The notes under the pieces are model-generated. The model did not search any database and was not told the origin of the DNA. It saw only the letters and a list, made by a program, of their open reading frames with translations. Positions 28,057 through 36,090 of a DNA stretch of 64,000 bases are shown in pieces. Source of the DNA: Terrabacter sp. Root181 (GTDB taxonomy: Bacteria > Actinomycetota > Actinomycetes > Actinomycetales > Dermatophilaceae); NCBI RefSeq assembly GCF_001428505.1, contig NZ_LMHU01000006.1, forward strand, positions 186,712 to 250,711, in the 5' to 3' direction. The stretch's first letter is position 1. Each line of letters begins with the position of its first letter. Position numbers and translations under genes: made by a program.

Positions 28057-29415
28057 TCAGCAGGTGCGCAGGAAGTCGCCGAGGACCCGCGCCCCGAAGC
28101 GCAGCGACGACGTGGGCACCCGCTCGTCGATGCCGTGGAACATCGGCGCGAAGTCGAGGTCGGCCGGCAGCCGCAGCGGCGCGAAACCGTAACCGCTGAT
28201 CCCGAGCCGGCCCAGGGCCTTGTTGTCGGTGCCCCCGGAGAGGCAGTAGGGCAGCACAGCGGCCTCGGGGTCCTCACGGAGCAGCGCCTGCTTCATCGAC
28301 TCGACGAGGTCGCCGGAGAAGGGCGCCTCGATGGCGACGTCCCGGTGCACGACCTCGACCTCGACGTGCTCGCCGGCCAGCTCGCGGATCGTGGCCATGA
28401 GCGCGTCCTCGTGCCCGGGGAGGAAGCGGCAGTCGACGGCAGCCGTGGCGGTCTGCGGGATGACGTTGTGCTTGTAGCCCGACTCGAGCATCGTGACGTT
28501 GGCCGTGTCACGGAGCGTGCCGCGCACGAACCCCTGGGCCCCGCCGAGCGTGGCGAGCAGCGGCTCGAGGTCGGCCTCGGCGGACGAGAGTCCGGTCATG
28601 GTGCTCAGCGTGTCGAGCAGCTCGCGGACCGAGGCGATGTACTCGCGCGGCCACTCGTGGGCAGCGATGCGGCCGACGGCGGCGGCGAGGCGCACGATGG
28701 CGTTCTCGTCGTTGGGCACCGACCCGTGGCCGGCGCGGCCGTGCGCCCGCAGTCGCAGCCACGCGATGCCCTTCTCCGCGGTCTGGAGCAGGTAGGCCCG
28801 CTGCTGTCCGTGCGGCGTGGGCACCGTGATGCTGTAGCCGCCGACCTCGCTGATCGCCTCGGAGACGCCCTCGAACCACTGCGGGTGGTGGTCGACGAGC
28901 CAGTGGCTGCCGTAGGTGCCGCCGGCCTCCTCGTCGGCGAAGAAGACGAACGTCGTGTCACGCGCGGGCTTGGTGCCGGTGCGGGCGAAGTGCCGGATGT
29001 TCGCGAGGATCATCGCGTCCATGTCCTTCATGTCGACCGCGCCGCGCCCCCAGATGCAGCCGTCGCGCTCCTCTGCCGCGAACGGGTCGACCTGCCAGTC
29101 GGCGGCGTCGGCCGGCACGACGTCGAGATGGCCGTGCACCGCGAGTCCGGGGCGTGAGGAGTCCGCGCCCTCGAGTCGCACGACCACCGTCGCGCGTCCC
29201 GGCTCGCTCTCGAGGAGCGTGCCCTCGAGACCGACCTCGGCGAGCTCTCCCATGACGTACTCCGCGGCCTTGCGCTCCCCCGGGCCCGAGCCGTCGCCGT
29301 AGTTGGAGGAGTCGATGCGGATGAGCTCGGCGCAGATCCGCGCGACCTCCTCCTCGGGCGTCACGGCAGTCGTTCCCGTGGTCGTCACGGTGCGGTCGGC
29401 GTCGTCGTGGCTCAT
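28057..29415 (-). CDS. M20-family zinc peptidase/deacylase
   Basis: 452 residues. Metal-site motifs are LAVHGHLDVVPADAADW and VFFADEEAGGTYGSHW (catalytic Glu-Glu), with IWGRGAVDMKDM between them. The dimerisation lobe spans ~200-320. It resembles the dipeptidase/ArgE/DapE-related peptidases of actinobacteria (M20/M25/M40); a cytosolic dipeptidase or acyl-amino-acid hydrolase role is likely but not specific. The ATG at 29415 follows neither a strong ribosome site nor a clear -10. A CGGCATAC motif lies in its upstream region at 29426-29433. Confidence 0.86.
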   Translation of the reverse strand: MSHDDADRTVTTTGTTAVTPEEEVARICAELIRIDSSNYGDGSGPGERKAAEYVMGELAEVGLEGTLLESEPGRATVVVRLEGADSSRPGLAVHGHLDVVPADAADWQVDPFAAEERDGCIWGRGAVDMKDMDAMILANIRHFARTGTKPARDTTFVFFADEEAGGTYGSHWLVDHHPQWFEGVSEAISEVGGYSITVPTPHGQQRAYLLQTAEKGIAWLRLRAHGRAGHGSVPNDENAIVRLAAAVGRIAAHEWPREYIASVRELLDTLSTMTGLSSAEADLEPLLATLGGAQGFVRGTLRDTANVTMLESGYKHNVIPQTATAAVDCRFLPGHEDALMATIRELAGEHVEVEVVHRDVAIEAPFSGDLVESMKQALLREDPEAAVLPYCLSGGTDNKALGRLGISGYGFAPLRLPADLDFAPMFHGIDERVPTSSLRFGARVLGDFLRTC

Positions 29416-29536
29416 GCGGATCAGGGTATGCCGCGACCTCCTGCCGCTCGCAGCCGCCCGTTTGGTCTTTTGGTCGGGCCCCGTGTAACGTTTCGCCTCG
29501 CCGCAAGGGAATCCCACGAGCCCCTTGCAACACCTT

Positions 29537-29623
29537 GTCGGGGTGGCGGAATGGCAGACGCGCTAGCTTGAGGTGCTAGTGCCCTTAACGGGCGTGGGGG
29601 TTCAAGTCCCCCCCTCGACACCA
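29537..29623 (+). tRNA. tRNA-Leu (anticodon GAG), CCA encoded
   Basis: 87 nt including CCA. The acceptor stem GTCGGGG pairs with CCTCGAC (one G-T pair). The anticodon arm CTAGC-TTGAGGT-GCTAG has a 7-nt loop with anticodon GAG (reads CTC/CTT). A long variable arm (GTGCCCTTAACGGGCGT) marks a class II tRNA. The T arm contains GTTCAAGTC. No integrase or duplicated 3' end is seen nearby, so it does not look used as an attachment site. Confidence 0.97.
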
Positions 29624-29626
29624 TGA

Positions 29627-29662
29627 GACCCCCGGGTTCCTGCAGGTCAGGACCCGGGGGTC
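29627..29662 (+). terminator. terminator of the tRNA-Leu gene
   Basis: 11-bp stem (29627-29637 and 29652-29662) with a 14-nt loop, beginning 3 nt after the CCA end and followed by a T-rich stretch (TTCTCGTGT). Confidence 0.8.
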
Positions 29663-29754
29663 TTCTCGTGTCCTGTGGCCCACTTCCACGCACGTCGGGT
29701 CGACCGGACTCGTTCCCTCTGGTCACCCCTCTGCGACAGACGTAATCTTCGATC

Positions 29755-30330
29755 GTGAGCGACGAGAACGTGGCTGGGCTGGCGGACGACCTCTACGACG
29801 TGATCGGCCTGCTGCGGCGGCGGTCGCGGCGACTCGTGGGCGCTCCCCTTCCCGAGCTGGCCCTGTCGGGTGCGCAGCTCGAGCTCATGCGCGTCGTGCG
29901 CCGCAACCCCGGCATCACCGTCGCCGAGTCGGCGCGGGTCCTCGGGCTGGCCGCCAACACCGTGTCGACCCTCGTGGGCCAGCTGCTGGCCCTCGAGGTG
30001 CTCCTCCGGGAACGCGACGCGAGCGACCGACGGGTGGCACGCCTCGACCTCACGCCCTCGGCCCGTGCCGGGCTCGAGCAGTGGCGCGACCGGCGCGCCC
30101 AGGCGACGGCCGTGGCGCTCGAGGGGCTCCCGGCCGACGAGCGCGCCCGGCTGGCCGCAGCGCTGCCGACCATCGCGCGCATCGCCGCGGACCTGCCGGT
30201 CACGCCCGCAGTCGCCACGACGGGGCCCTCGGACCCGGCACTCGCTCCGGTCGGCCTCCACCACGACGAGCACGCGGCCCCGCACGTCGACCAGCACGCG
30301 GACGATCCGGCCGGAGGCGACCGTCCATGA
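29755..30330 (+). CDS. MarR-family regulator with His-rich C-terminus
   Basis: 191 residues. The winged helix at ~35-110 has LSGAQLELMRVVRRNPGITV, AESARVLGLAANTVSTLVGQ (recognition helix) and LLRERDASDRRVARLDLT (wing). After ~150 the chain is an unusual tail with about seven His and many Asp (HHDEHAAPHVDQHADD), which could bind a metal. GTG start, with TAATCT 6 nt upstream (leaderless). The stop overlaps the ABC ATPase start (ATGA), so the regulator leads its target operon and probably represses it. Confidence 0.88.
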   Translation: MSDENVAGLADDLYDVIGLLRRRSRRLVGAPLPELALSGAQLELMRVVRRNPGITVAESARVLGLAANTVSTLVGQLLALEVLLRERDASDRRVARLDLTPSARAGLEQWRDRRAQATAVALEGLPADERARLAAALPTIARIAADLPVTPAVATTGPSDPALAPVGLHHDEHAAPHVDQHADDPAGGDRP

Positions 30331-31136
30331 CGGCGGCCATCGACATCCGGGGGCTGGGCTACAGCTTCGGGACGCACCGGGCCGTCGACGACCTGACGCT
30401 CGCCGTCGAGCCGGGCGAGTGCTTCGGCCTGATCGGGCCCAACGGGGCCGGCAAGACGACGACGATCCGGCTGCTCAACACCCTGCTGCCGCTGCAGGCC
30501 GGGGAGGTCGAGATCTTCGGCCGCTCGGTCCGCACCGAGGCGATGGCCGTACGGCGGCTGCTCGGCTACGTGCCCCAGCAGCTGTCGATCGAGGGCGATC
30601 TCACGGGCCGCGAGAACGTCGAGTGGTTCGCCCGCCTCTTCGACGTCCCCCGGCGTGAGCGCAGGACCCGGGTCGACGAGGTCCTCGACATGGTCGACCT
30701 GCGCGGTGACGAGTCACGCCTCGCCTCGACCTACTCCGGCGGGATGGTGCGCCGTCTCGAGCTCGCACAGGCCCTCGTCAACCGCCCCGCCCTGCTCGTC
30801 CTGGACGAGCCGACCGTGGGCCTCGACCCCGTCGCCCGCGACAGCGTGTGGCAGCGTGTCGCACAGATGCAGCGAGACCACGGCATGACCGTGCTCCTCA
30901 CGACCCACTACATGGAGGAGGCGGACGCATTGTGCGACCGGGTCGCCCTCATGCACCGTGGCGCCCTGCGCGCCCTCGGCTCCCCCGATGAGCTCAAGGC
31001 CGCCGCCGGGGACGGTGCCAGCCTCGAGGACGTCTTCCGTCACCACACGGGCGAGGCGCTCGACGAGGTCGAGGGCGAGAAGGGAGGGCTGCGCGGTGTC
31101 CGAGCAACTCGTCGAACCGCCCGCCGTCTGGGCTGA
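30327..31136 (+). CDS. ABC exporter ATPase, DrrA-like
   Basis: 269 residues. Walker A is GPNGAGKTT (~39-47), the signature is STYSGGMVRRLELAQAL, Walker B is LLVLDEPTVGLD, and the switch His is in LLTTHYMEEAD. The C-terminal part with LEDVFRHHTGE is typical of DrrA-type drug export ATPases. It overlaps the MarR gene by 4 bp and the permease gene by 41 bp. The likely role is export of a hydrophobic compound sensed by the MarR protein. Confidence 0.92.
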   Translation: MTAAIDIRGLGYSFGTHRAVDDLTLAVEPGECFGLIGPNGAGKTTTIRLLNTLLPLQAGEVEIFGRSVRTEAMAVRRLLGYVPQQLSIEGDLTGRENVEWFARLFDVPRRERRTRVDEVLDMVDLRGDESRLASTYSGGMVRRLELAQALVNRPALLVLDEPTVGLDPVARDSVWQRVAQMQRDHGMTVLLTTHYMEEADALCDRVALMHRGALRALGSPDELKAAAGDGASLEDVFRHHTGEALDEVEGEKGGLRGVRATRRTARRLG

Positions 31137-31917
31137 CCGGCGCAGCCGCACCGGGGTGCGGCTCCTCGTGTCGCGCATCGCGACGTTCTGCGTCGTCGAG
31201 CTCCAGAAGCTGCGTCACGACCGCAGCGAGCTCGTCACGCGCGCGATCCAGCCCATCCTCTGGCTCGTCATCTTCGGTACGACGTTCAGCCAGATCCGGG
31301 CCATTCCCACCGGGGGCCTCGACTACCTCGACTTCCTCGCGCCGGGCGTCATCGCGCAGTCGGCCCTCTTCGTCTCGATCTTCTACGGCATCCAGATCAT
31401 CTGGGAGCGCGACGCCGGCGTGCTCACCAAGCTCCTCGTGACGCCGACGCCGCGAACCGCGCTCGTGGCCGGCAAGGCGTTCGCCGCAGGCGTGCGGTCG
31501 GTCGCGCAGGCGGTCATCGTCGTCGTCGTCGCGGCGCTCATGGGCGTGGCGATGACGTGGAACCCGGTGCGCCTGCTCGGGGTGGTCGTCGTCGTCATGC
31601 TCGGCGCTGCCTTCTTCTCGTGCCTCTCGCTCGGCATCGCCGGGGTCGCCCTCAAGCGCGACCGCCTCATGGGCATCGGCCAGGCCATCACGATGCCGCT
31701 CTTCTTCGCCTCCAACGCGCTCTACCCGATCGAGATGATGCCGGGCTGGCTCCAGGTCATCAGCCACGTCAACCCCCTGACCTACGAGGTGTCGGCCCTG
31801 CGTGGCCTGCTCCTCGGCACGCCGACGAGCTACTGGGTCGACTTCGGTGTCCTCGCGGGCAGCGCGGTCGCCGGCATCGTCTGCGCCGCCGCCCTCATCG
31901 GGCGACTCGCGCGCTGA
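31096..31917 (+). CDS. ABC-2 type permease, DrrB-like
   Basis: 273 residues with six predicted membrane segments between ~45 and 270. Hallmarks are FVVELQK-like ATFCVVELQKLRHDRSELVT, IFYGIQIIWERDAGVLTKLL (coupling region) and FFASNALYPIEMMPGWLQVI, the ABC-2 signature near the last segments. The GTG at 31096 is favoured by GGGAGGG upstream; it lies inside the ATPase gene, so translation is coupled. It forms the membrane half of the exporter. Confidence 0.9.
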   Translation: MSEQLVEPPAVWADRRSRTGVRLLVSRIATFCVVELQKLRHDRSELVTRAIQPILWLVIFGTTFSQIRAIPTGGLDYLDFLAPGVIAQSALFVSIFYGIQIIWERDAGVLTKLLVTPTPRTALVAGKAFAAGVRSVAQAVIVVVVAALMGVAMTWNPVRLLGVVVVVMLGAAFFSCLSLGIAGVALKRDRLMGIGQAITMPLFFASNALYPIEMMPGWLQVISHVNPLTYEVSALRGLLLGTPTSYWVDFGVLAGSAVAGIVCAAALIGRLAR

Positions 31918-31965
31918 CCCCGTCCCGACACCGGCCGTCGCAGCGGTGACCGTACGCTGTGCCGC

Positions 31966-33234
31966 GTGACCTTCCTGCGCGCCCTGTTCACCCTGCTCCG
32001 GGGGCGCGGGTTCCGTCGGCTCTTCGTCAGCCGGGTCACGTCGTCGTTCAGCGACGGCATCTTCCAGGTCGCCCTGGCCAGCCACATCCTCTTCAACCCC
32101 GAGAAGGCCGCCGACGCGCGCGGGATCGCCATCGCCTTCGCGATCGTGCTGCTGCCCTACACGGCCCTCGGGCCGTTCGTCGGGGTGCTGCTCGACCGGT
32201 GGCCGCGCAAGCGCGTCATCGTCGTGAGCCAGGTCATCCGGGCCGCGGCGATCCTCGGCGTCTCCGTACTCGTCACCGGAGCCGAGACCGGCCCGGCGTT
32301 CTTCGGCCTCGTGCTCCTCGTCTTCTCGGTCAACCGCTTCATCCTCGCGGGGCTCTCCTCGGCCATGCCGCACGTGGTGCCGCGCGAGGACCTCGTGAGC
32401 GCGAACTCCGTCGCTCCCACGTGCGGCTCCCTCGCGTACCTCCTCGGTGGCGCGGTCGGCACCGGGATCCGGGCCCTCGGTGGCAGCGACGTCGTCGACG
32501 TGCTCCTCGCCGCCGCCGGGGTCCTCGTGGCCGCCTGGGCGGCGACCCGTCTGCCGTTCATCGGCCCCGACGACACGAGCGGTGCGCCCTCGGTCGGGCA
32601 GATCACCAGGTCCGTCGTGACGGGCCTCGTCGAGGCCGTGCACACCCTGCCGCGCCGCGCCCGCCTCCTGCTCGCCCTCGTCTTCCTCACCCGGCTCCCG
32701 TTCGGCTTCCTCCTGCTGCAGACCCTGCTCCTCTTCCGCGGCCCGTTCGAGTCCGGTCACGGCGCGCAGGGCTTCGGCATCGCCGCCGGCGCGTCCGCGT
32801 TGGGGTTCGCCTCCGCCGCCTTCGTCACGCCGTGGCTGGCCCCCCGCCTGACCGCCGTGCCGTATGCCGCCCGGATGCTCGCGCTCGGAGCGATCGTGTG
32901 CGCCCTGCTGGGCCCGTTCCTCACGCCGTGGAGCATCGTCGTGGTGGGCTTCGTCGTCTCCTTCACCTCGCAGTGCGTCAAGATCACCGTCGACTCGCTG
33001 CTGCAGGCCCACGTCGACGACCACCTGCTCGGCCGCGCCTTCTCCGCCTACGACGTCGTCTACAACGCCGGCATGGTCGCGGCGGCGGCCCTCGGCGCGC
33101 TCGTCCTCCCGGAGAGCGGGCTCGCGTGGTGGCCGCTCGTGGCGTTCGCGTGCCTCTACGGGGCGAGCGCGATGCTGCTCGGCCGGTTGTGGACGCGGGC
33201 CACGGTGCTCGACCACGAGCGGCCACTAGGCTGA
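31966..33234 (+). CDS. MFS transporter
   Basis: 422 residues, about 12 membrane segments. The loop after segment 2 reads GVLLDRWPRKRVIVVSQVIR, the MFS motif A variant. It belongs to the family near multidrug exporters with FVSRVTSSFSDGIFQVAL at the N-terminus. The substrate is unknown. GTG start with TACGCT (31953-31958) 7 nt upstream, suggesting its own leaderless promoter rather than continuation of the ABC operon. Confidence 0.87.
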   Translation: MTFLRALFTLLRGRGFRRLFVSRVTSSFSDGIFQVALASHILFNPEKAADARGIAIAFAIVLLPYTALGPFVGVLLDRWPRKRVIVVSQVIRAAAILGVSVLVTGAETGPAFFGLVLLVFSVNRFILAGLSSAMPHVVPREDLVSANSVAPTCGSLAYLLGGAVGTGIRALGGSDVVDVLLAAAGVLVAAWAATRLPFIGPDDTSGAPSVGQITRSVVTGLVEAVHTLPRRARLLLALVFLTRLPFGFLLLQTLLLFRGPFESGHGAQGFGIAAGASALGFASAAFVTPWLAPRLTAVPYAARMLALGAIVCALLGPFLTPWSIVVVGFVVSFTSQCVKITVDSLLQAHVDDHLLGRAFSAYDVVYNAGMVAAAALGALVLPESGLAWWPLVAFACLYGASAMLLGRLWTRATVLDHERPLG

Positions 33235-33238
33235 CGGC

Positions 33239-34009
33239 GTGCTTCCCGAGCTGACCGCCACCCGCTACGTGACGCCGCTCAAGGAGGGTGGGTCGTTGCC
33301 CGGCATCGTGGAGGCCGACGACGACGGGACGTACGTCCTGAAGTTCCGCGGCGCGGGCCAGGGGCTCAAGGTCCTCGTGGCCGAGGTGCTCGTCGCCGGG
33401 ATCGCGCGCCTGCTCGAGGTGCCGGTGCCCGACCTCGCCGTGATCCGCCTCGACCCGCGCATCGCGAAGTACGAGGCCGACGAGGAGGTCCAGGACCTGC
33501 TCACCGCTTCCGTCGGCACCAACCTCGGCGTCGACTTCCTGCCGGGATCGCTCGGCTACGACGGCTCGAGGCCTCCCGACGCCGACCTGGCCGAGCGGAT
33601 CATCTGGCTCGACGCGCTGACGGCCAACGTCGACCGCACGTGGTCGAACCCCAACCTGCTCGTCTGGCACGGCCGCACGTGGGCCATCGACCACGGCGCC
33701 GCGCTGTACTTCCACCACTCGTGGCCGAGCAGGGCACCCGCGCCCGAGCGCTTCGCCGCTCAGCCCTTCGACGCGAGCCGCCACGTCCTGCGCGACGTCG
33801 CGGGCGACGTGGCCCGACGGCACGACGAGCTCGCCGGGCGCCTCACGCCCGAGGCGCTCGACGCCGTCGTCGCCGAGGTCCCCGACGAGTGGATCGAGCC
33901 CACCCCTGACCTCGCCGACGCGCCCGCGGTGCGGACGGCATACGCCCAGATGCTGCGCGCCCGCCTCGACGGGCCGCTGACGTGGGTGCCGACGGGCGTC
34001 GCCGCGTGA
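33239..34009 (+). CDS. HipA-like kinase domain protein
   Basis: 256 residues, roughly half the size of HipA. It contains TYVLKFRGAGQGLKVLVAEV (ATP-lysine strand), ERIIWLDALTANVDRTWSNPN (catalytic Asp-x4-Asn) and WAIDHGAALYFHH (metal Asp). The N-terminal HipA lobe is missing. The partner is DUF3037, not the HipB antitoxin, so a classic toxin pair is unlikely; small-kinase functions in such pairs are unknown. GTG start; TAGGCT at 33227-33232 spans the end of the MFS gene, 6 nt upstream. The stop overlaps the DUF3037 start by 4 bp. Confidence 0.83.
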   Translation: MLPELTATRYVTPLKEGGSLPGIVEADDDGTYVLKFRGAGQGLKVLVAEVLVAGIARLLEVPVPDLAVIRLDPRIAKYEADEEVQDLLTASVGTNLGVDFLPGSLGYDGSRPPDADLAERIIWLDALTANVDRTWSNPNLLVWHGRTWAIDHGAALYFHHSWPSRAPAPERFAAQPFDASRHVLRDVAGDVARRHDELAGRLTPEALDAVVAEVPDEWIEPTPDLADAPAVRTAYAQMLRARLDGPLTWVPTGVAA

Positions 34010-34383
34010 ACGCCTACCAGTACGTCCTGCTCCGCCTCGTCCCGCGCGTCGACCGCGAGGAGTTCATCAACGTCGGCGTCGTGCTCTACTCGCAGGACGC
34101 CGGGTTCCTCGACGCCGCCTGGGAGCTCGACGAGGGCCGCGCGAGCGCGCTGTGCCCGACGTGCGACCTCGAGGGGGTGCGGTCGACGCTCGACCGCGTC
34201 CGCGCCGTGTGCCGCGGCGAGACCGGACGCGGCCTGCCGACCCTCGACAAGCCGGGGCAGCGGTTCGGCTGGATCATCGCGCCGCGCTCGACCGTCGTGC
34301 AGCCGGGCCCCGTGCACGGCGGACTGTGCGACGACCCCGGCGTCGAGCTCGAGCGGCTCCTCGACCGCCTCGTCCGGGCCTGA
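34006..34383 (+). CDS. DUF3037 family protein
   Basis: 125 residues. YQYVLLRLVPRVDREEFINVGVVLYS is the conserved opening of DUF3037 (read here in two parts around Val). It also has ALCPTCDLEGVRS and RFGWIIAPRSTVVQPGPVHGG. The GTG overlaps the kinase stop (GTGA), the standard order of this pair in bacteria. Function unknown; possibly a substrate or regulator of the kinase (inference). Confidence 0.86.
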   Translation: MNAYQYVLLRLVPRVDREEFINVGVVLYSQDAGFLDAAWELDEGRASALCPTCDLEGVRSTLDRVRAVCRGETGRGLPTLDKPGQRFGWIIAPRSTVVQPGPVHGGLCDDPGVELERLLDRLVRA

Positions 34384-34392
34384 GCCGCTCGG

Positions 34393-35211
34393 TCAGGCCC
34401 GCGCGGGTGGGCGCAGCGCCCACATGGCGACGGCACTCGCGGCGGCCACGTTGAGCGAGTCCACACCACCGGCCATCGGGATGCGCAGGGTGAGGTCGGC
34501 GTCGGCGACCGTCCGGTGCGACAGTCCGTCGCCCTCGGTGCCCACGACGAGGGCAAGCCGCTCGGGTGGAGCGCTCTCGAGGTCGTCGAGCGAGACCGAG
34601 TCGTCGGAGAGCGCCATCGCCGCCACCGTCAGCCCGGCGTCGTGCAGCAGTCCGATGCCCTGCGGCCAGGGGTCGATCCGGGTCCACCGCACCTGGAACA
34701 CCGTCCCCATCGACACCCGGATGGAGCGTCGGTAGAGCGGGTCGGCGCACCGGGGCGTGATGAGGACGGCATCGACGCCGAGAGCAGCCGCAGAACGGAA
34801 GATCGCCCCGACGTTCGTGTGGTCGACGACGTCCTCGAGGACGATGACCCGCCGGGCGTCGGCGATGAGCGACTCGACCGTCGGCAACGCCGGACGCTGC
34901 ATCGCGGCGAGGGCGCCTCGGTGCAGGTGGAATCCGGTCAGCTGCTCGATGACGTCGTGGTCGCCGAAGTAGACCGGGATGCCGTCGGCCTCGGCGTCCG
35001 CGACGATGTCGGAGAGGTCGTCGAGCCACCGGCGCGCCATGAGGTAGGACCGCGGCCGGTGACCGGCCCGGAGCGCCCGCCGGATGACCTTCTGGCTCTC
35101 GGCGATGTAGAGGCCACGCTCGGGCTCGTGCCGCCTGCGCAGCACGACGTCGGTCAGCGAGACGTAGTCGGTCAGTCGCGGGTCGCTGGGGTCGGAGATC
35201 TCGATCGGCAC
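34393..35211 (-). CDS. SPOUT (TrmH/SpoU-family) 2'-O-ribose RNA methyltransferase
   Basis: 272 residues. The N-terminal substrate-binding region (~15-110) is followed by the knotted SPOUT domain with its three motifs: DHTNVGAIFRSAAALGVDAV, ALVVGTEGDGLS and IPMAGGVDSLNVAAASAV. It methylates rRNA or tRNA ribose; the target nucleotide cannot be said. The GTG at 35211 is preferred over the ATG at 35250 because TAGCCT lies 7 nt upstream (minus strand, 35219-35224) and the family starts near PIEISDPSDPRL. It ends 9 bp from the DUF3037 stop. Confidence 0.9.
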   Translation of the reverse strand: MPIEISDPSDPRLTDYVSLTDVVLRRRHEPERGLYIAESQKVIRRALRAGHRPRSYLMARRWLDDLSDIVADAEADGIPVYFGDHDVIEQLTGFHLHRGALAAMQRPALPTVESLIADARRVIVLEDVVDHTNVGAIFRSAAALGVDAVLITPRCADPLYRRSIRVSMGTVFQVRWTRIDPWPQGIGLLHDAGLTVAAMALSDDSVSLDDLESAPPERLALVVGTEGDGLSHRTVADADLTLRIPMAGGVDSLNVAAASAVAMWALRPPARA

Positions 35212-35273
35212 GCCCGACAGGCTAGTGGTGGTCGCGTGCCCGCCCGGCATCGTGGGCGTGGGTCCGGTCCAGG

Positions 35274-36044
35274 TCAGGGAAACCGGACGAGCTTGACGAC
35301 GGCCACGAGTCCGATCGCGATGATGAGACCGCGCAGCACGTTCGGCGGGATGCGCCGGCCCACGCGCGCCCCGATGATGCCGCCGACGAAGGCGCCGACA
35401 CCGATGAGCGCGACGATGAGCCAGTCGATGTGCTCGCGGGCGAACAGGACGAACACCGTTGCGGCGACGAAGTTCACGACGAGCGAGAGGACGTTCTTGT
35501 AGGCGTTGAGCCGCTGCAGGGGCTCGAGGCTCAGGGCGCTGAGCAGCCCCATGAGCAGGACGCCCTGGGCAGCACCGAAGTAGCCGCCGTAGACGCCGGC
35601 GGCGAAGACCCCGGCCGCCATCGCCGGCGCGTGCCAGCGCGGCACGGGCCCGTCGTCACCCTCCGGGTGGGCGCGGGCCTGGATGCGCGGGCCGGCGACG
35701 ACGAGCACCAGTGCGATGAGGATGAGCACGGGGACGATCGCCCGGAATGCCGCGGCCGGCAGGACGAGGAGCAGCCCCGCCCCCACGACCGAGCCGAGGA
35801 ACGACATGGGCATGAGGCGCCGCAGGGTGCGCGCCTGGCCGTCCAGCTCCTCGCGGTAGCCCCACGCCCCGGTCACGCCTCCGGCGACGAGGCCGATGTT
35901 GTTCGAGACGTTGGCGACGAGCGGGTTGACCCCGAAGAACAGCAGGGTCGGGAAGGTGATGAGGGTGCCCGAGCCGACGATCGTGTTGATGATGCCGGCT
36001 CCGGTCCCGGCCAGCGCGACGGCGACGGCGGACCAGAACGACAC
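35274..36044 (-). CDS. TauE/SafE-family sulfite/anion exporter
   Basis: 256 residues with about eight membrane segments in two pseudo-repeats (GTGAGIINTIVGSGTLITFP near the N-terminus and VYGGYFGAAQGVLLMGLLSA in the second half). The family moves sulfite, sulfoacetate or related anions, or acts as a permease of unknown substrate. GTG start. TAGGGT lies in the loop of a large hairpin just upstream, and the hairpin stem covers the start codon. Confidence 0.87.
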   Translation of the reverse strand: MSFWSAVAVALAGTGAGIINTIVGSGTLITFPTLLFFGVNPLVANVSNNIGLVAGGVTGAWGYREELDGQARTLRRLMPMSFLGSVVGAGLLLVLPAAAFRAIVPVLILIALVLVVAGPRIQARAHPEGDDGPVPRWHAPAMAAGVFAAGVYGGYFGAAQGVLLMGLLSALSLEPLQRLNAYKNVLSLVVNFVAATVFVLFAREHIDWLIVALIGVGAFVGGIIGARVGRRIPPNVLRGLIIAIGLVAVVKLVRFP

Positions 36045-36076
36045 CCGGTCACCCTACAGAGGGTGACCGGGTGTCG
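36039..36076. terminator. 17-bp hairpin spanning the TauE/SafE start codon
   Basis: Perfect inverted repeat, arms 36039-36055 and 36060-36076, loop ACAG. It begins inside the first codons of the TauE/SafE gene and ends 15 bp before the SPFH stop. It can act as terminator for the SPFH transcript, and the same sequence holds the TauE/SafE start and a candidate -10, TAGGGT. Confidence 0.75.
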
Positions 36077-36090
36077 TCGGGTGGTGTCCG

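Noticed and set aside
29537-29623. tRNA-Leu as integration site
   Set aside because: No integrase, no repeated tRNA 3' end in the window, and both flanks look like ordinary chromosomal genes.
30994-33216. Minus-strand 740-codon frame opposite the exporter and MFS genes
   Set aside because: Composition almost only Arg, Glu, Asp, Gly and Ala; antisense to well-supported genes.
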